From the NCBI GenBank assembly GCA_937996755.1, contig CALKUS010000012.1, positions 1-16,876 on the forward strand: DNA of 16,876 nt, read 5' to 3'. The translations under genes and the position numbers were made by a program. The notes under the pieces were generated by a model that saw nothing but the letters and a program-made list of their open reading frames with translations, ran no database searches and was not told the origin of the DNA. Positions 1 to 6,384 of the stretch are shown piece by piece (within the stretch, counting starts at the first letter, position 1; the number at the start of each line of letters is the position of its first letter). The DNA is from an uncultured Pseudomonadota bacterium. GTDB taxonomy: Bacteria > Pseudomonadota > Gammaproteobacteria > Xanthomonadales > Ahniellaceae.

Positions 1-1424
1 TCGCCGACAACGTCGGTGACAACGTCGGCGACTGCGCCGGCATGGCGGCCGACCTGTTCGAGACCTACGCGGTCACGCTGATCGCGACGATGCTGCTCGG
101 CGGCCTGATGGCCGCGACGGTGGGCGCGAACGGCGTGCTCTACCCGCTGCTGCTCGGCGGCGTCTCGATCGTGGCGTCGATCATCGGCACGTTCTTCGTT
201 TCGACGAAGCCGGGCGCGAAGATCATGAACGCGCTGTACAAGGGCGTGATCGTGTCCGGCGTGCTCGCCGCGGTCGCGTTCTACCCGATCACCAACGCGC
301 TCATGGGCGACAACGAGCACGGTGCGATGAACATCTACTGGTGCGCGCTGATCGGCCTCGCGCTGACCGCGGCCATGGTCGTGATCACCGAGTACTACAC
401 CGCGACGGAATACGGCCCGGTGCGCCACGTGGCGAAGGCGTCCACGACCGGCCACGCGACGAACATCATCGCCGGCCTCGGCGTGTCGATGAAGTCGACG
501 GCGCTGCCCGTCATCGCGGTCTGCCTCGCGATCTGGGGCTCGTTCGCGCTCGGCGGCCTGTACGGCATCGCGATCGCGGCCACGGCCATGCTGTCGATGA
601 CCGGCATGATCGTCGCGCTCGACGCGTACGGCCCGATCACCGACAACGCGGGCGGCATCGCCGAGATGGCGGAGCTGCCGAAGGAAGTGCGCGCCGTCAC
701 CGATCCGCTCGACGCGGTCGGCAACACGACGAAGGCGGTGACGAAGGGCTATGCGATCGGCTCGGCCGGCCTCGCCGCGCTCGTGCTGTTCGCCGACTTC
801 ACGCACAACCTCGAGGCCGAGGGCATCGTGACCGCGTTCAGCCTGTCCGACCCGTCGGTGATCATCGGCCTGTTCATCGGTGGCCTGATCCCCTACCTGT
901 TCGGCGCGATGGCGATGGAAGCGGTCGGCCGCGCCGCGGGCTCGGTGGTGGAGGAAGTGCGCCGCCAGTTCCGCGAGATCGCCGGCATCATGGAAGGCAA
1001 GGCGAAGCCGGACTATTCGCGCGCCGTCGACATGCTGACGAAGTCGGCGATCAAGGAAATGATCGTCCCGTCGATCCTGCCGGTGCTCGTGCCGGTGATC
1101 GTCGCGTTCGGCCTGAACTGGCTGATGGGCCCGGGCGAAGGCGTGAAGGCGCTCGGCGGCCTGCTGATCGGCACCATCGTCACCGGCCTGTTCGTCGCCA
1201 TCTCGATGACCACCGGCGGCGGCGCCTGGGACAACGCGAAGAAGTACATCGAGGACGGCCATCACGGCGGCAAGGGCTCGGACGCGCACAAGGCGGCCGT
1301 GACCGGCGACACCGTCGGCGACCCGTACAAGGACACGGCGGGCCCGGCCGTGAACCCGCTGATCAAGATCATCAACATCGTGGCGCTGCTGCTGGTGCCG
1401 CTGCTGGCTGCCATGCAGCACTAA
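1..1424 (+). CDS. hppA: Membrane-bound proton-translocating pyrophosphatase, K+-independent type (5'-truncated by window edge)
   Basis: This integral membrane pump couples hydrolysis of pyrophosphate to proton export from the cytoplasm. Codons are in frame from base 3. The pyrophosphate/Mg-binding signature DNVGDNVGDCAGMAADLFE is encoded at bases 6-62. Also visible are the conserved TEYYT, DNAGGIAEMAE and GGAWDNAKKYIE segments and a C-terminal GDTVGDPYKDTAGPAVNP block, with many hydrophobic helices between them and a final helix before the stop. The GNTTKAVTKG segment has Lys at bases 732-734 and Thr at 741-743. In this family Lys and Thr at those positions mark the K+-independent, H+-specific subfamily; the K+-dependent enzymes have Ala and Gly/Ala. 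About 474 residues are present; the family is usually 660-700, so roughly the first 200 lie outside the window. No frameshift is seen. A strong terminator follows at 1496-1526. Confidence 0.96.
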   Translation, partial: ADNVGDNVGDCAGMAADLFETYAVTLIATMLLGGLMAATVGANGVLYPLLLGGVSIVASIIGTFFVSTKPGAKIMNALYKGVIVSGVLAAVAFYPITNALMGDNEHGAMNIYWCALIGLALTAAMVVITEYYTATEYGPVRHVAKASTTGHATNIIAGLGVSMKSTALPVIAVCLAIWGSFALGGLYGIAIAATAMLSMTGMIVALDAYGPITDNAGGIAEMAELPKEVRAVTDPLDAVGNTTKAVTKGYAIGSAGLAALVLFADFTHNLEAEGIVTAFSLSDPSVIIGLFIGGLIPYLFGAMAMEAVGRAAGSVVEEVRRQFREIAGIMEGKAKPDYSRAVDMLTKSAIKEMIVPSILPVLVPVIVAFGLNWLMGPGEGVKALGGLLIGTIVTGLFVAISMTTGGGAWDNAKKYIEDGHHGGKGSDAHKAAVTGDTVGDPYKDTAGPAVNPLIKIINIVALLLVPLLAAMQH

Positions 1425-1480
1425 GTGGGAGCGATCCTTCGACGAGCTCAGGACAGGCTTCAGCCGCGATCTTTTCCCAC
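1425..1480. repeat. Intergenic REP-like repeat containing the widespread CCTTCGAC-GAGCTC-AGGACAGG motif
   Basis: The element abuts the hppA stop codon. Its core at 1435-1458 (tccttcgacgagctcaggac then aggc) matches a short motif scattered through intergenic DNA of many GC-rich bacteria; translated, it gives the well-known spurious peptides PSTSSGQA and CPELVEG. The outer arms GTGGGA (1425-1430) and TCCCAC (1475-1480) are complementary, as are GATC at 1433-1436 and 1468-1471. The whole could therefore fold into an imperfect hairpin. Only one copy is visible in this window. The family assignment rests on recognising the motif; the fold is inferred. Confidence 0.6.
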
Positions 1481-1495
1481 GATCCACGGCAACGA

Positions 1496-1526
1496 AAACG
1501 GGGCGCTTCGGCGCCCCGTTTCTTTT
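1496..1526. terminator. Bidirectional intrinsic terminator between hppA and the cysteine-rich genes
   Basis: A perfect 11-bp stem (1496-1506 with 1511-1521) is closed by a TTCG tetraloop flanked by C and G, the especially stable UUCG type. It is followed on the + strand by TTTCTTTT. On the minus strand the same stem is followed by TTTTCGTT, so it can end both hppA (stop at 1424) and the convergent gene whose stop is at 1533. Confidence 0.9.
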
Positions 1527-1532
1527 CCGGTG

Positions 1533-1952
1533 CTACTGCACGTCGATGCCGGCTTTCTCGAACGCATCCGCACACGGCGCACTCAGCGCCTTCTGGTTCG
1601 TGCGCAGGCACTGCGCCAACCCGCCCTGCCCCGGCTGCATCGAATTGCACAGCAGCTCGATGTCCGGCTTGCAGATGCGCGCCACCTCGTTCATGCCGGC
1701 CGAGATCCGCGCGAGGTTCGCCGCGGCGTCGAAGATCACCAGCTCGCAGCGGCCCGACAGGCTGCCTTCGTTCGCATAGAGGCACGCGATGAGCCGGCCC
1801 TCGCCCGGCGTGATCTTCGAGCAATACGCGGTGATCTCGGCGCCGCACGCGTCGCGCACCTGCGTGATCACGGTGGAGTCGGTGGCCGAGGCTCCGCCCG
1901 CGGCGAGCAGCGCGGCGATGGCGAGCGTCCGGAGCTTGCGTGGCGTGGTCAT
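1533..1952 (-). CDS. Secreted eight-cysteine protein (Cys-rich GLG1-type repeats), downstream paralogue
   Basis: 139 residues. Residues 1 to about 23 form a signal peptide (basic MTTPRK start, hydrophobic core, ASA cleavage-like end). The mature part has eight cysteines at 36, 44, 57, 69, 94, 102, 115 and 127. These form two internal repeats with identical spacing, C-x7-C-x12-C-x11-C, which suggests four disulfides in the periplasm. The pattern resembles the cysteine-rich repeat of Golgi protein GLG1 (PF00839), which also occurs in bacterial 'cysteine rich repeat' proteins of unknown function. A GGGAGGAA SD lies just upstream. The ATG overlaps the TGA of the preceding gene (ATGA), so the two are translationally coupled. 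Shared residues with the neighbour include RDACG, ITPGEGR/VTPGDGR and ACLYANE. No enzymatic motif is seen; function is unknown. Confidence 0.85.
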   Translation of the reverse strand: MTTPRKLRTLAIAALLAAGGASATDSTVITQVRDACGAEITAYCSKITPGEGRLIACLYANEGSLSGRCELVIFDAAANLARISAGMNEVARICKPDIELLCNSMQPGQGGLAQCLRTNQKALSAPCADAFEKAGIDVQ

Positions 1953-2389
1953 CGCGTTCCTCCCGGTGGGTTCTTCGTCTGGACGCCCGTATCGATGATG
2001 GCGTTCGCGCATTCCGGCGTGACCTGCGCGCGATGCAGTTGCAGGCAATGGCCGATGCCGCCGCCGCCCCGCTCGAAGTCCGCGCAGAGCTTCTCGATGT
2101 CGGCGCGGCACGCGTTCGCCATCTGCGTCATCGCGGCGATCAGGTCGCCCAGCGCCGGCGCCGATTCGTAAAGCACGAAGTTGCAGCGCGGCGAAACCTG
2201 GTCCTCGTTCGCATACAGGCACGCGATGACGCGGCCATCGCCGGGCGTGACGTTCGCGCACAGGTCGCGCACCTCGTCGCCGCAGGCATCGCGCAGCTGG
2301 TCGATCACGGACGGCTGGGCCGCGAAGGCGGGCGCGGCCGCGAACAGCGCGGCGATGGCGAGCGCGCGGGGGCGCGAAAACGTGGGCAT
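1949..2389 (-). CDS. Secreted eight-cysteine protein (Cys-rich GLG1-type repeats), upstream paralogue
   Basis: 146 residues, with a signal peptide at about residues 1-24 (FAAAPAFAA/QPS). Its eight cysteines fall at exactly the same positions (36, 44, 57, 69, 94, 102, 115, 127) as in the downstream gene. The pair is therefore a tandem duplication, and each protein is itself a duplication of a four-cysteine unit. The ATG at 2389 is chosen because GGAGAG sits just upstream and the signal peptide begins there; the longer in-frame extension has no secretory or domain character. The C-terminus ends in a short polar tail (TGVQTKNPPGGTR) that the paralogue lacks. It is transcribed away from ppa, with 148 bp between the two starts. 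No enzyme motif is seen. A disulfide-stabilised periplasmic binding or structural role is a guess only. Confidence 0.85.
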   Translation of the reverse strand: MPTFSRPRALAIAALFAAAPAFAAQPSVIDQLRDACGDEVRDLCANVTPGDGRVIACLYANEDQVSPRCNFVLYESAPALGDLIAAMTQMANACRADIEKLCADFERGGGGIGHCLQLHRAQVTPECANAIIDTGVQTKNPPGGTR

Positions 2390-2499
2390 GGCGACTCTCC
2401 GGGTCGGCAACGCGTTGATTCTCGGCCGGTTGCGGCGATCCGCCCATTGCCCCTGTGGGCGGCGGAGGGCGTAGAGCAGCGCCTCGGGGCGGGGGCGGC

Positions 2500-2505
2500 T
2501 AGACT
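2500..2505 (+). promoter_or_regulatory. Candidate -10 element (TAGACT) for ppa
   Basis: TAGACT lies 32 bases before the ppa start, a sensible distance for a sigma-70 type -10 box. No convincing -35 is found 16-18 bases upstream. The rest of the 148-bp divergent gap (2390-2537) shows no other clear signal, and ppa itself lacks an obvious SD. Confidence 0.3.
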
Positions 2506-2537
2506 GCGCGCCCTTTCCGCCATTCCGAGCCGCCGCC

Positions 2538-3086
2538 ATGGGCCTCGATCTCGTCCCCGCCGGGCGCAAGGTGCCCGACGAAATCAACGTCGTCATCGAG
2601 ATTCCGATGAATTCGGAGCCGGTGAAGTACGAAGTCGACAAGGAATCCGGTGCGATTTTCGTCGACCGCGTGCTGACCACGCCGATGCGCTATCCGTGCA
2701 ACTACGGCTACATCCCGCACACGCTCTCGGGTGACGGCGACCCGGCCGACGTGCTCGTCGTGATGCCGCTGCCGCTCATCCCGGGCTCGGTGATCCGCGT
2801 GCGCCCGCTCGGCATGCTGAAGATGACCGACGAAGCCGGCGAGGACATGAAGCTCGTCGCGGTGCCGATCAGCAAGGTCTATTCGGGCTACGACAAGGCG
2901 AACGCGGTAGACGACCTGCCGGAGCACTGGCGTGACCGCATCGGCCACTTCTTCGAGCACTACAAGGACCTCGAGAAGGGCAAGTGGGTGAAGATCGAGG
3001 GTTGGGCCGGCCCGGAAGCCGCCCGCGCGGAAATCCTCGCATCGATCGAGCGGTATGAAGCTGCAAGACCCAAGCCCAATTTCTGA
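2538..3086 (+). CDS. ppa: Soluble inorganic pyrophosphatase, family I
   Basis: This cytosolic enzyme hydrolyses pyrophosphate to two phosphates and so drives biosynthetic reactions that release PPi. The 182 residues are close to the usual length (E. coli has 175). Active-site residues of the family are all visible: E21, K30, E32, R44, Y56, the signature DGDPAD with D66/D68/D71, D98, D103, K105, Y142 and K143. The start is the first ATG before the conserved N-terminal strand; no good SD precedes it. It lies about 1.1 kb from the membrane pyrophosphatase gene, so both pyrophosphate-removing systems are encoded together, separated by the cysteine-rich pair on the other strand. Confidence 0.97.
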   Translation: MGLDLVPAGRKVPDEINVVIEIPMNSEPVKYEVDKESGAIFVDRVLTTPMRYPCNYGYIPHTLSGDGDPADVLVVMPLPLIPGSVIRVRPLGMLKMTDEAGEDMKLVAVPISKVYSGYDKANAVDDLPEHWRDRIGHFFEHYKDLEKGKWVKIEGWAGPEAARAEILASIERYEAARPKPNF

Positions 3087-3099
3087 TTGCGGCATCCGT

Positions 3100-3160
3100 C
3101 GGCGCTGAGGCGCCGTAGGTGTAGGCACCCGCCCGGTAAGGGGCGCAATTCCCGTACCGG
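3100..3160 (+). other. Two hairpins in the leader between ppa and the PAS protein gene
   Basis: The first hairpin pairs CGGCGC (3100-3105) with GCGCCG (3110-3115) around a TGAG loop. The second pairs CCGGTA (3133-3138) with TACCGG (3155-3160), has one A/G mismatch, then pairs GGG (3140-3142) with CCC (3151-3153). Neither has a T-run, so they are not typical intrinsic terminators. They may form part of a structured 5' leader or a weak terminator for ppa. No similarity to the c-di-GMP riboswitch cores I know was seen. Confidence 0.35.
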
Positions 3161-3209
3161 TCCATATCGGTCGTGCGATGATGTGCACGCCGGGCAGGAG
3201 GCCTATCCC

Positions 3210-4112
3210 ATGTCAGCGGCAACCACCACGCACGACGCCCGCGAGTTCATCACGCACCACGCGATCGAGCTCGCCGACACCATTCCCGACGCCGTCCAGG
3301 TGGTCTCCACGGACGGGGCGTTCCTCTACGTCAACCAGGCCTGGACCACGCAGCTCGGCTACAACGCCGAGGAAGTGCGCGGCATGACCTTCCTCGACGT
3401 GATCCACCCCGATCACCAGTCGGCGTGGAAGCAGGTGTTCAAGACCGTGCTCGGCGGCAAACCGCTGCACCACTTCGAGATGGTGCTCGTCGCGCAGGAC
3501 GGCGCGGCCGTTCCCGTCGAAGGCAGCATCTGGGCGTTGAATTCCAAGGGCCGCCCGTACGCAGTCTGCGCCGCCGTGCGCAACTCGGCCGACCGCACGA
3601 TCGGCGAGCAGCTCGTGTCGCGCGCGATGTACCGCGACGAGCTCACCGGCATGTTCAACAACAAGGGCTTCCTGGTGCGCGCGACGCGCCTGCTCGAGGT
3701 GATCGAGGACAACAAGGATCGCGTCGGCGGCTGGCTGCTCTACCTCGACATCGACAACCTCGAGCAGGTGCAGCGGCGCCATGGCGACGAGGCGATGAAC
3801 GAAGCCGTGCTGCGCACGGCGCAGATGCTGCACAAGACGCTGCGCGTGCACGACGTCGTCGCGCGCGTCACGCGCTCCGGCTTCGCGGCGATGATCTCGC
3901 TGCCGCCGCGCTACCCGCCGAACTACATCACCGCGCGCATCCGCGGTGCGCTGCAGCTCGCGAACCGCCACGCCGCGAAGCAGTACAACGTGGAGCTGGC
4001 GATGGGACTCGCGCAGATGGCCGCGCATGCGCCGGTGCAGGACGCGCTGGAACGCGCGGCCGCGGAAGCGGCGCTCACGGCGCCGGGCCGGCAGAGGGCG
4101 CCTCTCGCGTAA
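3210..4112 (+). CDS. PAS domain protein with degenerate GGDEF domain
   Basis: 300 residues, no signal peptide or membrane segment, so probably cytosolic. Residues about 18-125 form a PAS sensor domain (DTIPDAVQVVSTDGAFLYVN, GYNAEEVRGM, DVIHPDH, then the AAVRNSADR exit). Residues about 140-290 have the diguanylate cyclase fold: DELTGMFNNKGF (143-154), LYLDIDNLEQV with D180, and HGDEAMNEAV. The catalytic GGDEF loop, expected after DVVARV, reads TRSGF (221-225). Cyclase activity is therefore very unlikely, and no EAL domain follows. A signal relay or nucleotide-binding role is possible. The start at 3210 is set by AGGAGG at 3196-3201; in-frame codons upstream from 3087 have no domain character. 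It converges on the ots operon. Confidence 0.85.
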   Translation: MSAATTTHDAREFITHHAIELADTIPDAVQVVSTDGAFLYVNQAWTTQLGYNAEEVRGMTFLDVIHPDHQSAWKQVFKTVLGGKPLHHFEMVLVAQDGAAVPVEGSIWALNSKGRPYAVCAAVRNSADRTIGEQLVSRAMYRDELTGMFNNKGFLVRATRLLEVIEDNKDRVGGWLLYLDIDNLEQVQRRHGDEAMNEAVLRTAQMLHKTLRVHDVVARVTRSGFAAMISLPPRYPPNYITARIRGALQLANRHAAKQYNVELAMGLAQMAAHAPVQDALERAAAEAALTAPGRQRAPLA

Positions 4113-4127
4113 CGTCGCTCGGCGACG
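4113..4127. terminator. Short hairpin between convergent genes (possible weak terminator)
   Basis: CGTCGC (4113-4118) pairs perfectly with GCGACG (4122-4127) around a 3-base loop. It sits directly after the TAA of the PAS gene and 13 bases before the stop of the convergent otsA-like gene. There is no T-run on either strand, so termination by this hairpin alone is uncertain. Confidence 0.35.
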
Positions 4128-4140
4128 CGCGACCGCCGCA

Positions 4141-6384
4141 TCAACGCTGTTTCGGAACGGCCGCGTCGTCGACGTCGCTGAGCGTGGCCGCGACCTGTTC
4201 GTGGCGGCGCAGGCGCGCGGCGTCGATCAGCATGCGGCCGGCCCAGCGATAGACGTTGAACTCCGCGAGCATCGAGCGCATCGCACGCATGCGCGCGAGC
4301 TGCTCCGCCGGCGCCATGCGCAGCGCATGGCCCAGCGCGCGGCTGACCTGCTCCAGGTCGTAGGGGTTCACGATCAGCGCCTCGGTCAGCTCGCAGGCGG
4401 CGCCCGTGAACTGGCTCAGCACGAGCACGCCGCGTTCGTCGTCGCGCGACGCGATGAACTCCTTCGCCACGAGGTTCATGCCGTCGTGCAGGCTGCTCAC
4501 GTAGCAGAGGTCGGCGGCGCGGTAGTAGCGGAACACGGTCTGCGGCTCGTGGTGTTCGCGCAGGAGGATGATGGGGCGGTAGCTTCCGTCGCCGAAGCGC
4601 TCGTTGATCCGCGCCGTCTGCGCTTCGACGGTCTCGTTCAGCTGCCGGTAGCGCTCGATGAGCGTTCGGCTGGGCGCTGCGAGCTCGATGAAGGAGAAGC
4701 GGCCGCGCAGCTCCGGCTCGCGTTCCAGCAGTCGCTCGACGCCCAGCAGGCGTTCCTCCAGCCCTTTGGTGTAGTCGAGGCGATCGACGCCGACGCCGAT
4801 CAGCGCGTCGCTGCGCAACCCGAGCTCGGCGATGACCGAAGCCCGCGACTCCGCGACGCCGGGCGCCGTGCGGACCCAGCGACTGGGCCATTCGATGGAA
4901 ATGGGATAGGGCCGCACGAGGGTCTTGTGCCGGCGCCGCACGATCGCCTGCTCCTCGCGATCGATGCGCGACTCGAGGAATCGATCCGCCGCTTCCAGGA
5001 AGTTGTTGCAGTGCAACTGCGTGTGGAACCCCATGATGCTGCTGCCGAGCAACCCTTCGATCAGCTCGCGCCGCCACGGACAGATGCCGAGTTGTTCGGC
5101 GTTCGGCCACGGAATGTGCCAGAACGTGATGATCGTCGCGCGCGGCAGCCGTTCGCGGAGCATTTTGGGCGCCAGCGCGAAGTGGTAATCCTGGATCAGC
5201 ACCACCGGGTTCTCGGAGTCGACTTCCTCGCACACCGCGTCCACGAACCGCTGGTTCACGGTCACGTACGCATCCCAGTCGTCGATGCGGAAGATCGGAC
5301 GCGCGTGCGCGACGTGGCACAGTGGCCACATGCCTTCGTTCGCGAATCCGTAGTAGTAACCGAGCTCCTCCGCTTCGCTGAGCCAGACGCGTCGCAGCAC
5401 GTAGGAGTCGTCGCCGGGCGGTACGCGAACGCGGTCGTGCGCGTCGACGACGGCGCGATCGGCGGAACCGCCGCCGTGCGCCACCCACACGCCGGAGCAT
5501 GCGCGCATGATCGGTTCGAGCGCCGTCACCAGTCCGCTGGCCGGGTGCAGGACGCGGATCGAACCATCGGGCGCGTACTCGTGGATGTACGGCTCGCGGT
5601 TGGCGACGATGACGATCCGTTCGCCGTGCAGGTGCCGCGACAGCGTCAGCTTCAGGCGCTCGGCGGTCCACTGTCCGCCGCGCAGGTCGGACTCCTCTTC
5701 GGTGGCCAGGCGTTCCAGCAGCATGCGAAGCTCGCCGACGACGGGCGCGAATTCGGGCCTGCGTTCTCCGCCACGCGTCAGTCGCAGCAGCTCGCGATTC
5801 CAGTCCTTCCAGGCGAATCGGCCGATGAGCAGCGTCGTGGCCGAGGCTGCGAGCGCGAGCACGACGAACGCCAGCAACAGGAAGTTGCGCAGGCTCTGGT
5901 CGCGGCGGTCGATGAAGCTGAGGTCGTGCAGCACCACCACGAAGGCGCCGTTCTCCAGCAGCGGCAAGGCGCTCGCATGGACGCGACCACCGGGCAGTTC
6001 GAGCACGCGGCGCCAGCGTCGCCAGTCGGTCTCCTCGGCAAGGGCCGTCGGGCGCACGAACGGCTGCAGGTCTGCGCACTTCACCTGCGGCGGAAACGCC
6101 GCTGATTTCGCGACCATGCGCGAGTCGGCGTCGCAGATGCCCGCAGCCAGGATGCGTTCGTCGCGCGTGAGGTCGACGAGCGTGGCCGCGAGCCGCTCTT
6201 CGCGACCCGCTTCGAGGTCCTCCGCCAGGGCGCGACGCGCGCCGCTGACGGCGAGCTCGGCCCGAAGGCCGAGGTCCTTGTCGAACCACGCACCGGTCAC
6301 GCGCCCGACGGCGAACCACGCACCGGCTGCGAGCAACGCGAGCCCGACGACCAGGACCAACGCGAATCGCAACGAGTTCTTCAT
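4141..6384 (-). CDS. otsA: Membrane-anchored trehalose-6-phosphate synthase (GT20) fused to an N-terminal sensor-like module
   Basis: 747 residues against about 450-500 for ordinary OtsA. The GT20 part (about 254-725) transfers glucose from UDP-glucose to glucose 6-phosphate. Visible motifs are ANREPY (261-266), GLVTAL (284-289), MWPLCH (352-357), QDYH (398-401), FWHIPWPN (421-428), GFHTQLHCNNFL (452-463), GVDRLDYTKGLEERL (532-546) and DGMNLVAKE (634-642). The N-terminus has a helix at 7-28, a periplasmic stretch of about 135 residues, a second helix at about 168-188, and a HAMP-like linker (190-235). This implies the enzyme sits in the cytosol below an outward-facing sensor. Its ATG overlaps the TGA of the GH15 gene (ATGA). 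The FWHIPWPN and HCNNF motifs differ from the classic FLHIPFP type, so this is a divergent clade and another acceptor (for example glycerol 3-phosphate) cannot be excluded. Confidence 0.88.
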   Translation of the reverse strand: MKNSLRFALVLVVGLALLAAGAWFAVGRVTGAWFDKDLGLRAELAVSGARRALAEDLEAGREERLAATLVDLTRDERILAAGICDADSRMVAKSAAFPPQVKCADLQPFVRPTALAEETDWRRWRRVLELPGGRVHASALPLLENGAFVVVLHDLSFIDRRDQSLRNFLLLAFVVLALAASATTLLIGRFAWKDWNRELLRLTRGGERRPEFAPVVGELRMLLERLATEEESDLRGGQWTAERLKLTLSRHLHGERIVIVANREPYIHEYAPDGSIRVLHPASGLVTALEPIMRACSGVWVAHGGGSADRAVVDAHDRVRVPPGDDSYVLRRVWLSEAEELGYYYGFANEGMWPLCHVAHARPIFRIDDWDAYVTVNQRFVDAVCEEVDSENPVVLIQDYHFALAPKMLRERLPRATIITFWHIPWPNAEQLGICPWRRELIEGLLGSSIMGFHTQLHCNNFLEAADRFLESRIDREEQAIVRRRHKTLVRPYPISIEWPSRWVRTAPGVAESRASVIAELGLRSDALIGVGVDRLDYTKGLEERLLGVERLLEREPELRGRFSFIELAAPSRTLIERYRQLNETVEAQTARINERFGDGSYRPIILLREHHEPQTVFRYYRAADLCYVSSLHDGMNLVAKEFIASRDDERGVLVLSQFTGAACELTEALIVNPYDLEQVSRALGHALRMAPAEQLARMRAMRSMLAEFNVYRWAGRMLIDAARLRRHEQVAATLSDVDDAAVPKQR

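Noticed and set aside
1..41. hppA as a truncated pseudogene
   Set aside because: The frame is open to the first codon and motifs are intact; it is cut only by the window edge.
3087..3209. Possible c-di-GMP riboswitch before the PAS/GGDEF-like gene
   Set aside because: The hairpins present do not show the GEMM core or its tetraloop-receptor elements as I know them.
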